64,000 nucleotides of DNA, taken from the NCBI RefSeq assembly GCF_008974245.1, contig NZ_BBZI01000009.1, positions 434,370-498,369 of the forward strand. The letters run 5' to 3'. The stretch is from Streptomyces abyssomicinicus. Lineage in GTDB: Bacteria > Actinomycetota > Actinomycetes > Streptomycetales > Streptomycetaceae. This document shows positions 8,497 to 15,951 of the stretch, one piece after another. Every line of letters begins with the position of its first letter. The stretch's first letter is position 1. The position numbers and the translations under genes were made by a program. The notes under the pieces were generated by a model. It had not been told where the DNA came from, did not search any database, and saw nothing but the letters and a program-made list of their open reading frames with translations.

Positions 8497-9591
8497 TCAG
8501 GACCAGGCCGCAGCAGCCCGCTGGAGCCGCTCGTGAACCCGTCCGATGTGGGGCAGGCCCAGGGTTCCGGTACGCACCACCAGGAAGTACGTGCGCAGCG
8601 GGGGCACATCGGGCTCGTACAGGCAGACCACGGTGCCCTGGTCGAGGGCGGGAGCGCAGAGATACCGCGGCAGGACGGCGAGCCCGGCGCCCCGCACGGC
8701 GCAGGCCAGCACGGCCCTGAGGTCCGGCACCACCACCGCGCCGGAGGCGGCGGCCGGCCGGGCGTCGAACACGGAGGACCAGAAGCGCGAGACGAACGGG
8801 AGCGACTCGTGCACCTCGACCACGGGCAGCCGGTCCAGCCTGGCGCGGATCTCCTCCGGTGACAGCGGCACCGACGTCACCGACGGCACCGCAGGCACCG
8901 ACGGCACCGCAGGGTCGTCGGACGTCCTGGCGGGATGCCCGGACGCCCTGCCAGGCCCCCCGGAGGCTCCGGCAGGACCCCCGGACGTCCTGACGGGGTC
9001 GCCGGACGCCCTGGTGGGGCCGTCGGCCGGTCCGGTGCCGGGCCGTGCGGCGTCGGTCGTGCCTGCCACGGCGGCCAGGTCGGGAGCGGCTACCAGCACA
9101 TGCTCCTCGTCGCACAGCGGTGTGGCGTTCAGCAGGGCGCCACGGGGGCGGGCGGTGGTCACGGCGAGGTCGTAGTGCCCCGCGGCCAGCCCTTCGAGGA
9201 TCTCCTCGTCGTTGCCGAACGAGGCGCGCAGGGGCGGGGGCGGGCCGTCCTCGCCGGTGAGACCGATCAGCGCGGGCAGGAGGCGCTCCGCCACGAACTC
9301 GGGTGGTCCGGCCAGGTGGAGGGTCCGGGAGATGTGCTCGTCGAGGCCTGTCTCGGCGATCCCCACCAGGGCGTCCAGGTGGGGTGCCGCCTTGTGGGCC
9401 AGTTCGTCGCCGATGGTGGTGGGAACGACTCCGCGGGCCCGCCGCAGGAAGAGCGGACGTCCGAGCTGGCGTTCCAGCGTGCGGATCTGCGAGGTCACGG
9501 CGGGCTGGGAGAGCCCCAGGAGCGCGGCGGCGCGCGTGAAGGAGCCGGCCCGGTGCACCGCCACGAAGGTACGGAGCAAGGCCAGATCCAT
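8497..9591 (-). CDS. LysR family transcriptional regulator with low-complexity insert
   Basis: A regulator of about 364 residues, longer than the usual 300. It begins MDLALLRTFVAVHRAGSF, followed by the winged HTH (AALLGLSQPAVTSQI), then a periplasmic-binding-type effector domain. Between two strands of that domain is a Pro/Gly/Ser/Asp-rich stretch of about 75 residues with repeating GDP-, GGP- and SGGP-type units (DNA roughly 8870-9060) that has no place in the LysR fold. I chose ATG 9591 over the upstream ATG 9607 because a GAGGGGGG run directly precedes it. The target is unknown. An A/T-rich stretch at 9650-9700 probably carries its promoter. Confidence 0.85.
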   Translation of the reverse strand: MDLALLRTFVAVHRAGSFTRAAALLGLSQPAVTSQIRTLERQLGRPLFLRRARGVVPTTIGDELAHKAAPHLDALVGIAETGLDEHISRTLHLAGPPEFVAERLLPALIGLTGEDGPPPPLRASFGNDEEILEGLAAGHYDLAVTTARPRGALLNATPLCDEEHVLVAAPDLAAVAGTTDAARPGTGPADGPTRASGDPVRTSGGPAGASGGPGRASGHPARTSDDPAVPSVPAVPSVTSVPLSPEEIRARLDRLPVVEVHESLPFVSRFWSSVFDARPAAASGAVVVPDLRAVLACAVRGAGLAVLPRYLCAPALDQGTVVCLYEPDVPPLRTYFLVVRTGTLGLPHIGRVHERLQRAAAAWS

Positions 9592-9763
9592 GGACGCCCC
9601 CCTCGGCATTCCAGGACGGTACGGACCGCCCGCGGCGGCCCGCCGGAAGCGTACAACTATAAATATGTCGATAGGTCTCTGTCGCTCCAGTGATTGGACA
9701 CTGACACAGAGTCAACTAGCCTTGGTCGCGCGGTGCGACCGGGTGGTCGTGCGGCAGGCCGGG

Positions 9764-9804
9764 GGCCCGGTCCGAGCCACGAGGGGGGAGGCTCGGACCG
9801 GGCC
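9764..9804 (-). terminator. intrinsic terminator after the PLP lyase gene
   Basis: A perfect 15-bp inverted repeat (9764-9778 with 9790-9804) has an 11-nt loop. It starts about 40 bp past the stop of the minus-strand PLP lyase gene and upstream of the LysR gene. Confidence 0.8.
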
Positions 9805-9845
9805 GTTGGCGTGCTTGTCGGGCAGGCCCGACAGCGGGCGGGGGA

Positions 9846-11066
9846 TCAGCTCCCGGAGACCGGCCGCGCGGCCTCGTCGAGGGCTCGCAGCACGTCCGCC
9901 ACCAGGTCCTCCGGGTCCTCCGCGCCCACCGAGAGACGGATGAAGCCGGCGGGCACCGCGTCCCCGCCCCAGCGACCGCGCCGCTCCGCACTGGACCGCA
10001 CGCCGCCGAAGCTGGTCGCCTCGTCCACCAGGCGCAGTGCCTCCAGGAAGCGTTCCGCGTGCTCGCGGCCGGGGAGGGTGAAGGAGACGACGCAGCCGAA
10101 GCGGCGCATCTGGCGGGAGGCCACGGCGTACGACGGGTCGTCGGGCAGCCCCGGGTAGCGCAGGTCGGTGACCTCCGGGCGCTCCTTGAGCGTCCGGGCC
10201 AGGGTGAGGGCGGTGGCCGCCTGCCGGTCCACCCGCATCTGGAGGGTGGAGATCGAGCGGTGCGCCAGCCACGCCTCCATGGGACCGGGGATGACCCCGA
10301 CGATCTTCCGCCACCGCCGGACCGCGTCCATCGCCTCGCCGCGGGCGCCGGTCACGTAGCCGAGCAGCACGTCCCCATGGCCGGTGAGCTGCTTGGTGCC
10401 GCTGGCCACCGAGAAGTCCGCGCCCAGCTCCAGGGGCCGCTGGCCGAGCGGCGTGGCCAGGGTGTTGTCGACGGCCACCAGGATGCCCCGGGCGTGCGCC
10501 TCCTCGGCGAGCCGGCGCACGTCGCAGACGTCCAGGCCGGGGTTGGAGGGCGTCTCGATCCAGAGCAGGGTGGCCCCGTCGAGGACCTCGAGCTGGGCGT
10601 CACCACCGGTGGGCGCGGTGCGCACCTCGACGCCGAACGCCTCGAGCTGGGCCCGGACCAGGGGGAACACCTGGTAGCCGTCGCTGGGCAGGACCACCGT
10701 GTCACCGGAGCGGAGCTGGGAGAAGATCACCGCGGAGATCGCGCCCATGCCGGAGGGGAAGACCAGGGTCTCCACGTCGTCCCGCCCGGGAGCCTCGAGC
10801 TCACCGATGGCGTTCTCCAGCAACGTCCAGGTGGGGTTCTCGTCGCGGCCGTACGTGTAGGGGCCGGTGGGTTCACCCGGGAGGTGGAAGTGGGCGGCGA
10901 AGACGGGGCCGGGGAGGGTCGGCTCGTACTTCACGGCTTCCGGCAGACCGGCGCGCACCGCGCGGGTGCCGTCGCCCGTCCCGCAGCCGGTGGGACCCGT
11001 GCCGTCCGGGGCGGCGTTCCGTGCGCCGGTGTCCTGTGCCGAGGGCTCGGCGGCGGAGTCGTTCAT
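9846..11066 (-). CDS. cystathionine gamma-lyase/synthase-like PLP enzyme
   Basis: A 406-residue Cys/Met metabolism PLP-dependent enzyme. The PLP lysine is in SGTKQLTGHGD, and upstream motifs include TYGRDENPTW, FPSGMGAISAVIF and LLWIETPSNPGLDVCD, all standard for fold-type I gamma-family enzymes. These enzymes make, cleave or transfer sulfur amino acids at the gamma carbon, and sequence alone does not separate lyase from synthase. The first 35 residues are low complexity (Gly/Thr/Ala), so the true start may be somewhat downstream. It is followed by its own terminator. Confidence 0.87.
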   Translation of the reverse strand: MNDSAAEPSAQDTGARNAAPDGTGPTGCGTGDGTRAVRAGLPEAVKYEPTLPGPVFAAHFHLPGEPTGPYTYGRDENPTWTLLENAIGELEAPGRDDVETLVFPSGMGAISAVIFSQLRSGDTVVLPSDGYQVFPLVRAQLEAFGVEVRTAPTGGDAQLEVLDGATLLWIETPSNPGLDVCDVRRLAEEAHARGILVAVDNTLATPLGQRPLELGADFSVASGTKQLTGHGDVLLGYVTGARGEAMDAVRRWRKIVGVIPGPMEAWLAHRSISTLQMRVDRQAATALTLARTLKERPEVTDLRYPGLPDDPSYAVASRQMRRFGCVVSFTLPGREHAERFLEALRLVDEATSFGGVRSSAERRGRWGGDAVPAGFIRLSVGAEDPEDLVADVLRALDEAARPVSGS

Positions 11067-11222
11067 GCGGCCCGTCCTTCCTGTTGCTCACGTCCGGTGG
11101 CGGCCGGTAGGGGCCCGCCGCCCTCACTGTCTCAGGGCGGCCGGACCGGCGGGCGCACGGGTGGGTGCGGACGGGCAGGTCAGGGACGGGACGCCGGGCT
11201 CCGCACCGGACGCCGGGCGAGT

Positions 11223-11600
11223 TCAGTCCTTGTCGGGCAGGACCAGGTTCAGGGCCCAGGAGACCACCGAGATGACCAGGCCGCCCAGGACCGCGGTCCA
11301 GAAGCCCTCGACGTGGAAGCTCAGGTCGAGCTCGCCGGCGATCCAGGACGTGAGCAGCAGCATCAGGGCGTTGACCACCAGGGTGATCAGGCCCAGGGTG
11401 AGGATGAACAACGGCAGGGTCAGGAGCAGGACGACCGGCTTCACCAGCAGGTTCACCAGGCCGAAGATCAACGCCACCACGACCAGCGTCCATGCCTTCT
11501 CGCCGGTGCTGCCGCCGTCCAGGTTGATCTTGTCGATCAGCCACACGGCGACCGCCAGGGCACCGGCATTGGCGAGCGTCTTGACTAGGAAATTCATCAT
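11223..11600 (-). CDS. YvlD/phage-holin-4-like small membrane protein
   Basis: A 125-residue membrane protein with four hydrophobic helices, matching the phage holin family 4/YvlD group. Typical features are MNFLVKTLANAGALAVAVWLI at the N-terminus and LVVNALMLLLTSWIAG near residue 85. Despite the name, chromosomal members are not known to lyse cells and their function is unclear. The start is set at ATG 11600, or the adjacent ATG 11597. The longer frame to 11669 would overlap the divergent cupin gene and adds a non-conserved leader. Confidence 0.78.
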   Translation of the reverse strand: MMNFLVKTLANAGALAVAVWLIDKINLDGGSTGEKAWTLVVVALIFGLVNLLVKPVVLLLTLPLFILTLGLITLVVNALMLLLTSWIAGELDLSFHVEGFWTAVLGGLVISVVSWALNLVLPDKD

Positions 11601-11659
11601 GTATCTGATCGTGGCAGAAGAGATCGATTCTGGTCCTGACCCGGAGGGTGAACGGGGCG

Positions 11660-11977
11660 ATGAAAGCATTCCGGCTGGATGAACTGGAAGCGGAGCGGGC
11701 CGCCAACGAGGGCGCGTACCTGCAGTTCCTGCGGGAGCGGAACATGTCGGTGGGTCTTTACGCGCTGGACGCCGGTGCGCAGGACCCGCAGCAGCCGCAT
11801 CACCAGGACGAGGTGTACTTCGTGGTGAGCGGGCGCGGCTGGCTCACGGTGGGGACCGAGACCACCGAGGTGGCGCGCGGCAGCGTGGTCTACGTTCCGG
11901 CCAACGTCCCGCACAAGTTCCACCACATCAGCGAGGACCTTCGCGTGATGGTGGTCTTCTCGCCGCCCGAGGGCTGA
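11660..11977 (+). CDS. small cupin-domain protein
   Basis: A 105-residue single cupin. Cupin motif 1 is recognisable as HHQDEVYFVVSGRGWLTVG and motif 2 as PANVPHKFHHI, giving two His and one Glu metal ligands (H-H-x-x-E) and a final His. Such small cupins bind a metal and may be isomerases, dioxygenases or sensors; nothing here decides which. The ATG at 11660 has GGAGGG about 11 bases upstream. The gene is divergent from the YvlD-like gene. Confidence 0.82.
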   Translation: MKAFRLDELEAERAANEGAYLQFLRERNMSVGLYALDAGAQDPQQPHHQDEVYFVVSGRGWLTVGTETTEVARGSVVYVPANVPHKFHHISEDLRVMVVFSPPEG

Positions 11978-12168
11978 CTGCGCCGGAGGGCGCCGACGGC
12001 CCCGGAGGAGCCGGGGGAGCGCCGGGACCGGCCGTGTCCGGGTGTCGGCCGACGCGACCCCTAGGGGGGCGGTCAGGGACGAACGAGGGTGCTCGGAGGC
12101 CCTGCCGGGCCCCTCGCACGCCTAGCATCGAAGACGTAGCGGACGACTTACAGGGAAAGGGCTGGGCG

Positions 12169-12387
12169 ATGCGTGAGATCTTCGCGGACGTGCCGTGGTG
12201 GGTGAAGTGGATCGCGATCCCGGTGATCGCTCTGGTCGTCTTCGGCGGCCTGATAGCGAGCGTGCTCGGCTTCCTGGTGGGTCTGCTCTTCAAGGTGCTG
12301 GTCTTCGTGGCGCTGGTGGGGGGTCTGATCTTCCTGGTGCGGAAGGCCAAGGGATCGTCCTCCGCGTCCTCCGAACGGAAGTGGTAG
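12169..12387 (+). CDS. small two-helix membrane protein (DUF5326-like)
   Basis: A 72-residue protein with WWVKWIAIPVIALVVF at the start, two hydrophobic helices, and a basic/serine tail ending SSERKW. It resembles the DUF5326 family of streptomycetes, for which no function is known. The ATG start has an AGGGAAAGGG purine run 8 bases upstream. It lies just before ssgR, but a 187-bp gap makes cotranscription doubtful. Confidence 0.75.
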   Translation: MREIFADVPWWVKWIAIPVIALVVFGGLIASVLGFLVGLLFKVLVFVALVGGLIFLVRKAKGSSSASSERKW

Positions 12388-12574
12388 CCGCTCCCGGGAG
12401 CGCAAGGGGCCGATCCCCCGTGAGAGGGAAGCTTCGCCCGCGGGGTGTATGCGGACGGTGACGGGCAGTTAGAGTCCGGAGCTCGACGTGGGGGAGCCAG
12501 AACCCCCGCGGGCGGCCCGCAATCGCCCGTGTTGCCCCGGCACGGGCAGCCTCCTCGCGCTCCGGGAGTGACCC

Positions 12575-13471
12575 TTGGCCACGGCCGACACCGCGTCCGC
12601 CTCACGACGCGCCCCCACCGTGCCCGCCCAGCCGACCCAGGCAGACCATGCCCCGGCCGCTGCCGCGAAGGAACGCGGAGGAGGCAGAGGGGGCGGGTCC
12701 GCCGGACGGCCGGGCCAGGGACAGCCGGCGACGCTCATCGGATCGGTCCAGCGGGCCATGCGGCTGCTGGAGACGGTCGCCGCGCACGAACAGGGGGCGC
12801 CGGCCAAGCAACTGGCCCGGCAGACCGGGCTGGCCCTGCCGACCACGTACCACCTCCTGCGGACCCTCGTCCACGAGGGCTATCTGCGCCGCGACAGCGG
12901 GCTCTTCCACCTCGGTGACGCCGCCGAGCGGCTGAGCCGCAGGGTGGCCCGGCAGAGACGTCACAGCGCCGTCACCGACACACTGGCCCACTGGCACGGC
13001 GTCGTCGGGGCGCCGCTCTACTGCGCCCGGTACCGCGACGGAGAGATCGAGGTCGTCGGCGTCGCGGACTCCCAGGAGCACCCCGCGGTCGACGAGTGGG
13101 CCGATTTCCGGTCCACCGGCCACGCGCACGCCATCGGGCAGTGTCTGCTCTCCCAGCTCGACGAGGAGGACCGGCGGGACCACCTGGCCCGTCATCCGGT
13201 GCGGTCACTGACCCCGTACACGGTCGAGGACGAGACCGCGCTCCTGCGGCGTTTGGCGGCGGGCCGTCATGGGGAGCCAGTGATCGAGCGTCAGGAATAC
13301 GCGCTGGGCACGGTGTGCGCCGCGATCCCCATCAGGATCGGGACCATCGTCGCCGCGGTGGCCGTCTCCCTCCCCGTTCACCAGGCCGACCACCTGCTCC
13401 CCACGGCCCGCCGGCTCCAGGCCGAGATCGGGCGCGAGCCCGCGGCCCTGGCCCTGTCTTTCAGTATCTGA
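12575..13471 (+). CDS. ssgR: SsgR, IclR-type activator of ssgA
   Basis: A 298-residue IclR-family regulator with an N-terminal winged HTH (AKQLARQTGLALPTTYHLLRTL, about residues 75-96) and a C-terminal effector domain containing EYALGTVCAAIPI. In S. coelicolor SsgR directly activates the adjacent ssgA during sporulation, and the pairing here is the same. The first 60 residues are low complexity. The start appears to be a rare TTG at 12575, placed six bases after GGGAG; no ATG or GTG is better placed. It ends 100 bp before ssgA. Confidence 0.92.
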   Translation: MATADTASASRRAPTVPAQPTQADHAPAAAAKERGGGRGGGSAGRPGQGQPATLIGSVQRAMRLLETVAAHEQGAPAKQLARQTGLALPTTYHLLRTLVHEGYLRRDSGLFHLGDAAERLSRRVARQRRHSAVTDTLAHWHGVVGAPLYCARYRDGEIEVVGVADSQEHPAVDEWADFRSTGHAHAIGQCLLSQLDEEDRRDHLARHPVRSLTPYTVEDETALLRRLAAGRHGEPVIERQEYALGTVCAAIPIRIGTIVAAVAVSLPVHQADHLLPTARRLQAEIGREPAALALSFSI

Positions 13472-13571
13472 AAAATCACTCCTTGTGATTCGCCGTGTAC
13501 GTTCAGCAAGATGGCGCGCAGGGTCAGCAGGATGAGTCCCGGAAACCCGAGGACAAAAGACGGGGTAGGCG

Positions 13572-14009
13572 ATGCGCGAGTCGGTGCAGGCAGAGGTCAT
13601 GATGAACTTTCTCGTCTCGGACGAGCTCTCGTTCCGCATTCCGGTCGAGCTGCGCTACGAGACCTCTGATCCGTTCGCCGTGCGACTGACCTTTCACCTT
13701 CCTGGTGACGCGCCGGTGACCTGGGCCTTCGGTCGGGAGCTGCTGATCGACGGTGTGGGGCGGCCCTGCGGGGACGGCGACGTACGGGTGTCGCCCGCCG
13801 ACCCCGACATGCTGGGCGAGGTGCTGATCCGGCTCCAGGTCGGACGCGACCAGGCGCTGTTCCGGTCCGGGGCCGCTCCGCTGGTGGCGTTCCTCGACCG
13901 GACGGACAAGCTGGTGCCGCTCGGCCAGGAGGGCGCGCTGGCGGACTTCGACGCCCACCTCGACGAGGCGCTCGACCGCATCCTGGCCGAGGAACAGAGC
14001 GCCGGCTGA
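13572..14009 (+). CDS. ssgA: SsgA sporulation-specific cell division protein
   Basis: A 145-residue SALP-family protein that localises septation, remodels the cell wall and triggers submerged sporulation in Streptomyces. The family core is plain: LSFRIPVELRYETSDPFAV, then TFHLPGDAPVTWAFGRELL, and ALVAFLDRT-type sequence near the end. It is the founding member type rather than SsgB-G, given its length and its position after ssgR. The 100-bp gap before it, with an A/T-rich start just after the ssgR stop, should hold the SsgR-dependent promoter. Confidence 0.96.
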   Translation: MRESVQAEVMMNFLVSDELSFRIPVELRYETSDPFAVRLTFHLPGDAPVTWAFGRELLIDGVGRPCGDGDVRVSPADPDMLGEVLIRLQVGRDQALFRSGAAPLVAFLDRTDKLVPLGQEGALADFDAHLDEALDRILAEEQSAG

Positions 14010-14177
14010 CCTTGCCACCGCCACCCGTTCCGGATGTGTGAAGGAACGCTTCGGCCAGGTGTCCGGAGAGCGAGCGGTCCTTCCCCGCCGCACTCCGGAC
14101 ACCGACTCCCCGCCCCCGCGTGACTCCCGCCGCGTCTCCCCGTTCGTGTCCCGTGCGGGGACCGGACGCACCGGGGC

Positions 14178-15713
14178 TCAGCGGCGGCGGCGACGCCCCC
14201 GCGTTCCGCGCCCGCCGAGGGCTCGGCCGGGACCCTGACCCGACTGACCCGCCGCCCGCCCTCCGGAACGGCCAACGCCCCGCCCCGCCGTGGAGCCGGC
14301 GCCGGGTCCGTCCGGCCCCGGGCGGTCCGCGGCGACCACCAGGGCGGCCAGCGCGGTGGTCACCGGTACCGAGGCCACCAGGCCGATGGAACCGATCAGG
14401 GTGCGCACGATCTCCTGGGCGACCAGCTCGCTGTTGGCGACCGAGCCCACACTGCTCTGGGCGATCGAGAAGAGCAGCAGCAGCGGCAGTGCCGCACCGG
14501 CGTAGGCCAGGACCAGGGTGTTGACCACCGAGGCGATGTGGTCCCGGCCGATCCGCAGACCGGCCCGGTAGAGCCCGCGCGGACCGAGCGAGGGGTTGGC
14601 CTCGTGGAGTTCCCATACCGCCGAGGTCTGGGTGACCGTCACGTCGTCCAGGACGCCCAGTGAACCGATGATGACCCCCGCCAGGAGCAGACCGCTCATG
14701 TCGAGCTGCGGGTACAGGCCGTGGATCAGTCCGGTGTTGTCGTCGGTGTTGCCGGTCAGGTCGCCCCATCCGATGAAGACCGAGCCCAGGATGCCGATCA
14801 GCACCAGCGACACCAGGGTGCCCAGGACCGCCACCGATGTTCTGGCCGACAGCCCGTGGCAGAGATAGAGCGCGATCAGCATGATGGCGCTGGACCCGAC
14901 CACCGCCACCAGCAGCGGATTCGAGCCCTGCAGGATGGCCGGGAGGATGAACAGGGTGAGCACCAGAAAGCTCACCGCCAGGGCGATGAGCGCCATCAGG
15001 CCCCGCAGCCGGCCCACGACCACGACCGCCACCGCGAAGATGGCCGCCAGCAGGGCCAGCGGGAACTTCCGGTCCATGTCCATGACCGAGTACTGGAGTT
15101 CCTTCGGCGCGGTCGGCTCGTAGGCGACGATCACCGAGTCGCCCTTCGCCAACTGCCGGGACTGGTCACGCTGGACCGTCTCGACGAAGGTCTTTCCCTG
15201 GTCCTTGCCGGTGTCGATGCGAACGGTCGCCAGCGTGCACTGCCGGCTCTTCTGGTTCCCCTGGCCGCAGGACGTCTTCTCCACCTGGGTCACGGTGGCC
15301 TGCTCCGTGTGCCGGTCGAAGCCCACACCGGAGCGCTCGTGCCCCGGTGCCCCGCCGGGCCAGAGCACGAGCAGGCCGACGACCACCGCGGCGGCGAACG
15401 GGACCAGGACGGCGGTGATGATCCTCCGCAGTCGGCGGGAGGCCGGCGCGGCGGGCCCGTGAGCGTGGCTGTGGCCGTGACCGTGGCCGTCACCGGGACC
15501 GGAGCCGTGGCCGGATCCGTGGCCGTTACCGGAGCCGTGGCCGGAGCCCTGGTCGGGTGGGGGCCCTTGGCGGTGTCCGGGGTCACGGGGGTGTCCCTGG
15601 CCCTGGCCGGGGCCGTGTCCATGGGCGTGACCGGGACCCTGCGGGTGGCCGTGAGGCACGTGTGCGCCGGTGGGGGGACGCGGCGGTTCGGGAGGCGGTT
15701 GCATGGTGCTCAC
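14178..15713 (-). CDS. YibE/F family membrane protein with His-rich N-terminus
   Basis: A 511-residue integral membrane protein of the YibE/F family, with one N-terminal helix (residues about 96-120), an extracytoplasmic domain containing GQGNQKSRQCTLATVRID, and about seven C-terminal helices. YibE/F proteins are poorly characterised; some are proposed transporters. Unusually, residues 18-88 are almost only Gly, His, Pro and Gln (repeating GHGSG and HGHGHSHAHG units), giving about twenty histidines on the cytoplasmic side. The GTG start at 15713 has GGGA ten bases upstream; ATG 15704 is an alternative. It is divergent from thiC. Confidence 0.85.
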   Translation of the reverse strand: MSTMQPPPEPPRPPTGAHVPHGHPQGPGHAHGHGPGQGQGHPRDPGHRQGPPPDQGSGHGSGNGHGSGHGSGPGDGHGHGHSHAHGPAAPASRRLRRIITAVLVPFAAAVVVGLLVLWPGGAPGHERSGVGFDRHTEQATVTQVEKTSCGQGNQKSRQCTLATVRIDTGKDQGKTFVETVQRDQSRQLAKGDSVIVAYEPTAPKELQYSVMDMDRKFPLALLAAIFAVAVVVVGRLRGLMALIALAVSFLVLTLFILPAILQGSNPLLVAVVGSSAIMLIALYLCHGLSARTSVAVLGTLVSLVLIGILGSVFIGWGDLTGNTDDNTGLIHGLYPQLDMSGLLLAGVIIGSLGVLDDVTVTQTSAVWELHEANPSLGPRGLYRAGLRIGRDHIASVVNTLVLAYAGAALPLLLLFSIAQSSVGSVANSELVAQEIVRTLIGSIGLVASVPVTTALAALVVAADRPGPDGPGAGSTAGRGVGRSGGRAAGQSGQGPGRALGGRGTRGRRRRR

Positions 15714-15789
15714 GGACAGATCATCCCAAGAGTGACAGAGGCCTACTGTTCACCGCGCCCGGCGGGACGCTAGCGTGGGGTCACCTTTG

Positions 15790-15948
15790 CACACGCGGGA
15801 GCTCGGAGCACCGGGCTGAGAGGACGCTGACTTCCGTTCCGCCCTGTCCCAGGGCGGACAGACGATGTTTCACGGGAAACATCGCACCGGAGACCGCTGC
15901 GTCGACCGCCGAACCTGTTACCGGGTAATGCCGGCGTAGGGAGTAGGT
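15790..15948 (+). promoter_or_regulatory. TPP riboswitch (thi box) controlling thiC
   Basis: The leader carries the conserved thiamine pyrophosphate aptamer: CGGGAGCTCGG and CCGGGCTGAGAGG (15811-15823) on the 5' side, and GAACCTG (15911-15917) with GGTAATGCCGGCGTAGGGAG (15924-15943) on the 3' side. The thiC Shine-Dalgarno (AGGGAGTAGG) is part of the aptamer's 3' strand, so TPP binding should block translation initiation. The P3 arm (GACGC 15823-15827 with GCGTC 15899-15903) is expanded by two hairpins, one of which is a parS-like palindrome. Confidence 0.95.
15867..15880. other. parS-like site (one mismatch) inside the TPP riboswitch
   Basis: GTTTCACGGGAAAC differs from parS at one position (T to G at 9). 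With its flanks it forms the hairpin CGATGTTTC/GAAACATCG within the expanded P3 arm of the thiC riboswitch. Confidence 0.6.
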
Positions 15949-15951
15949 CTC

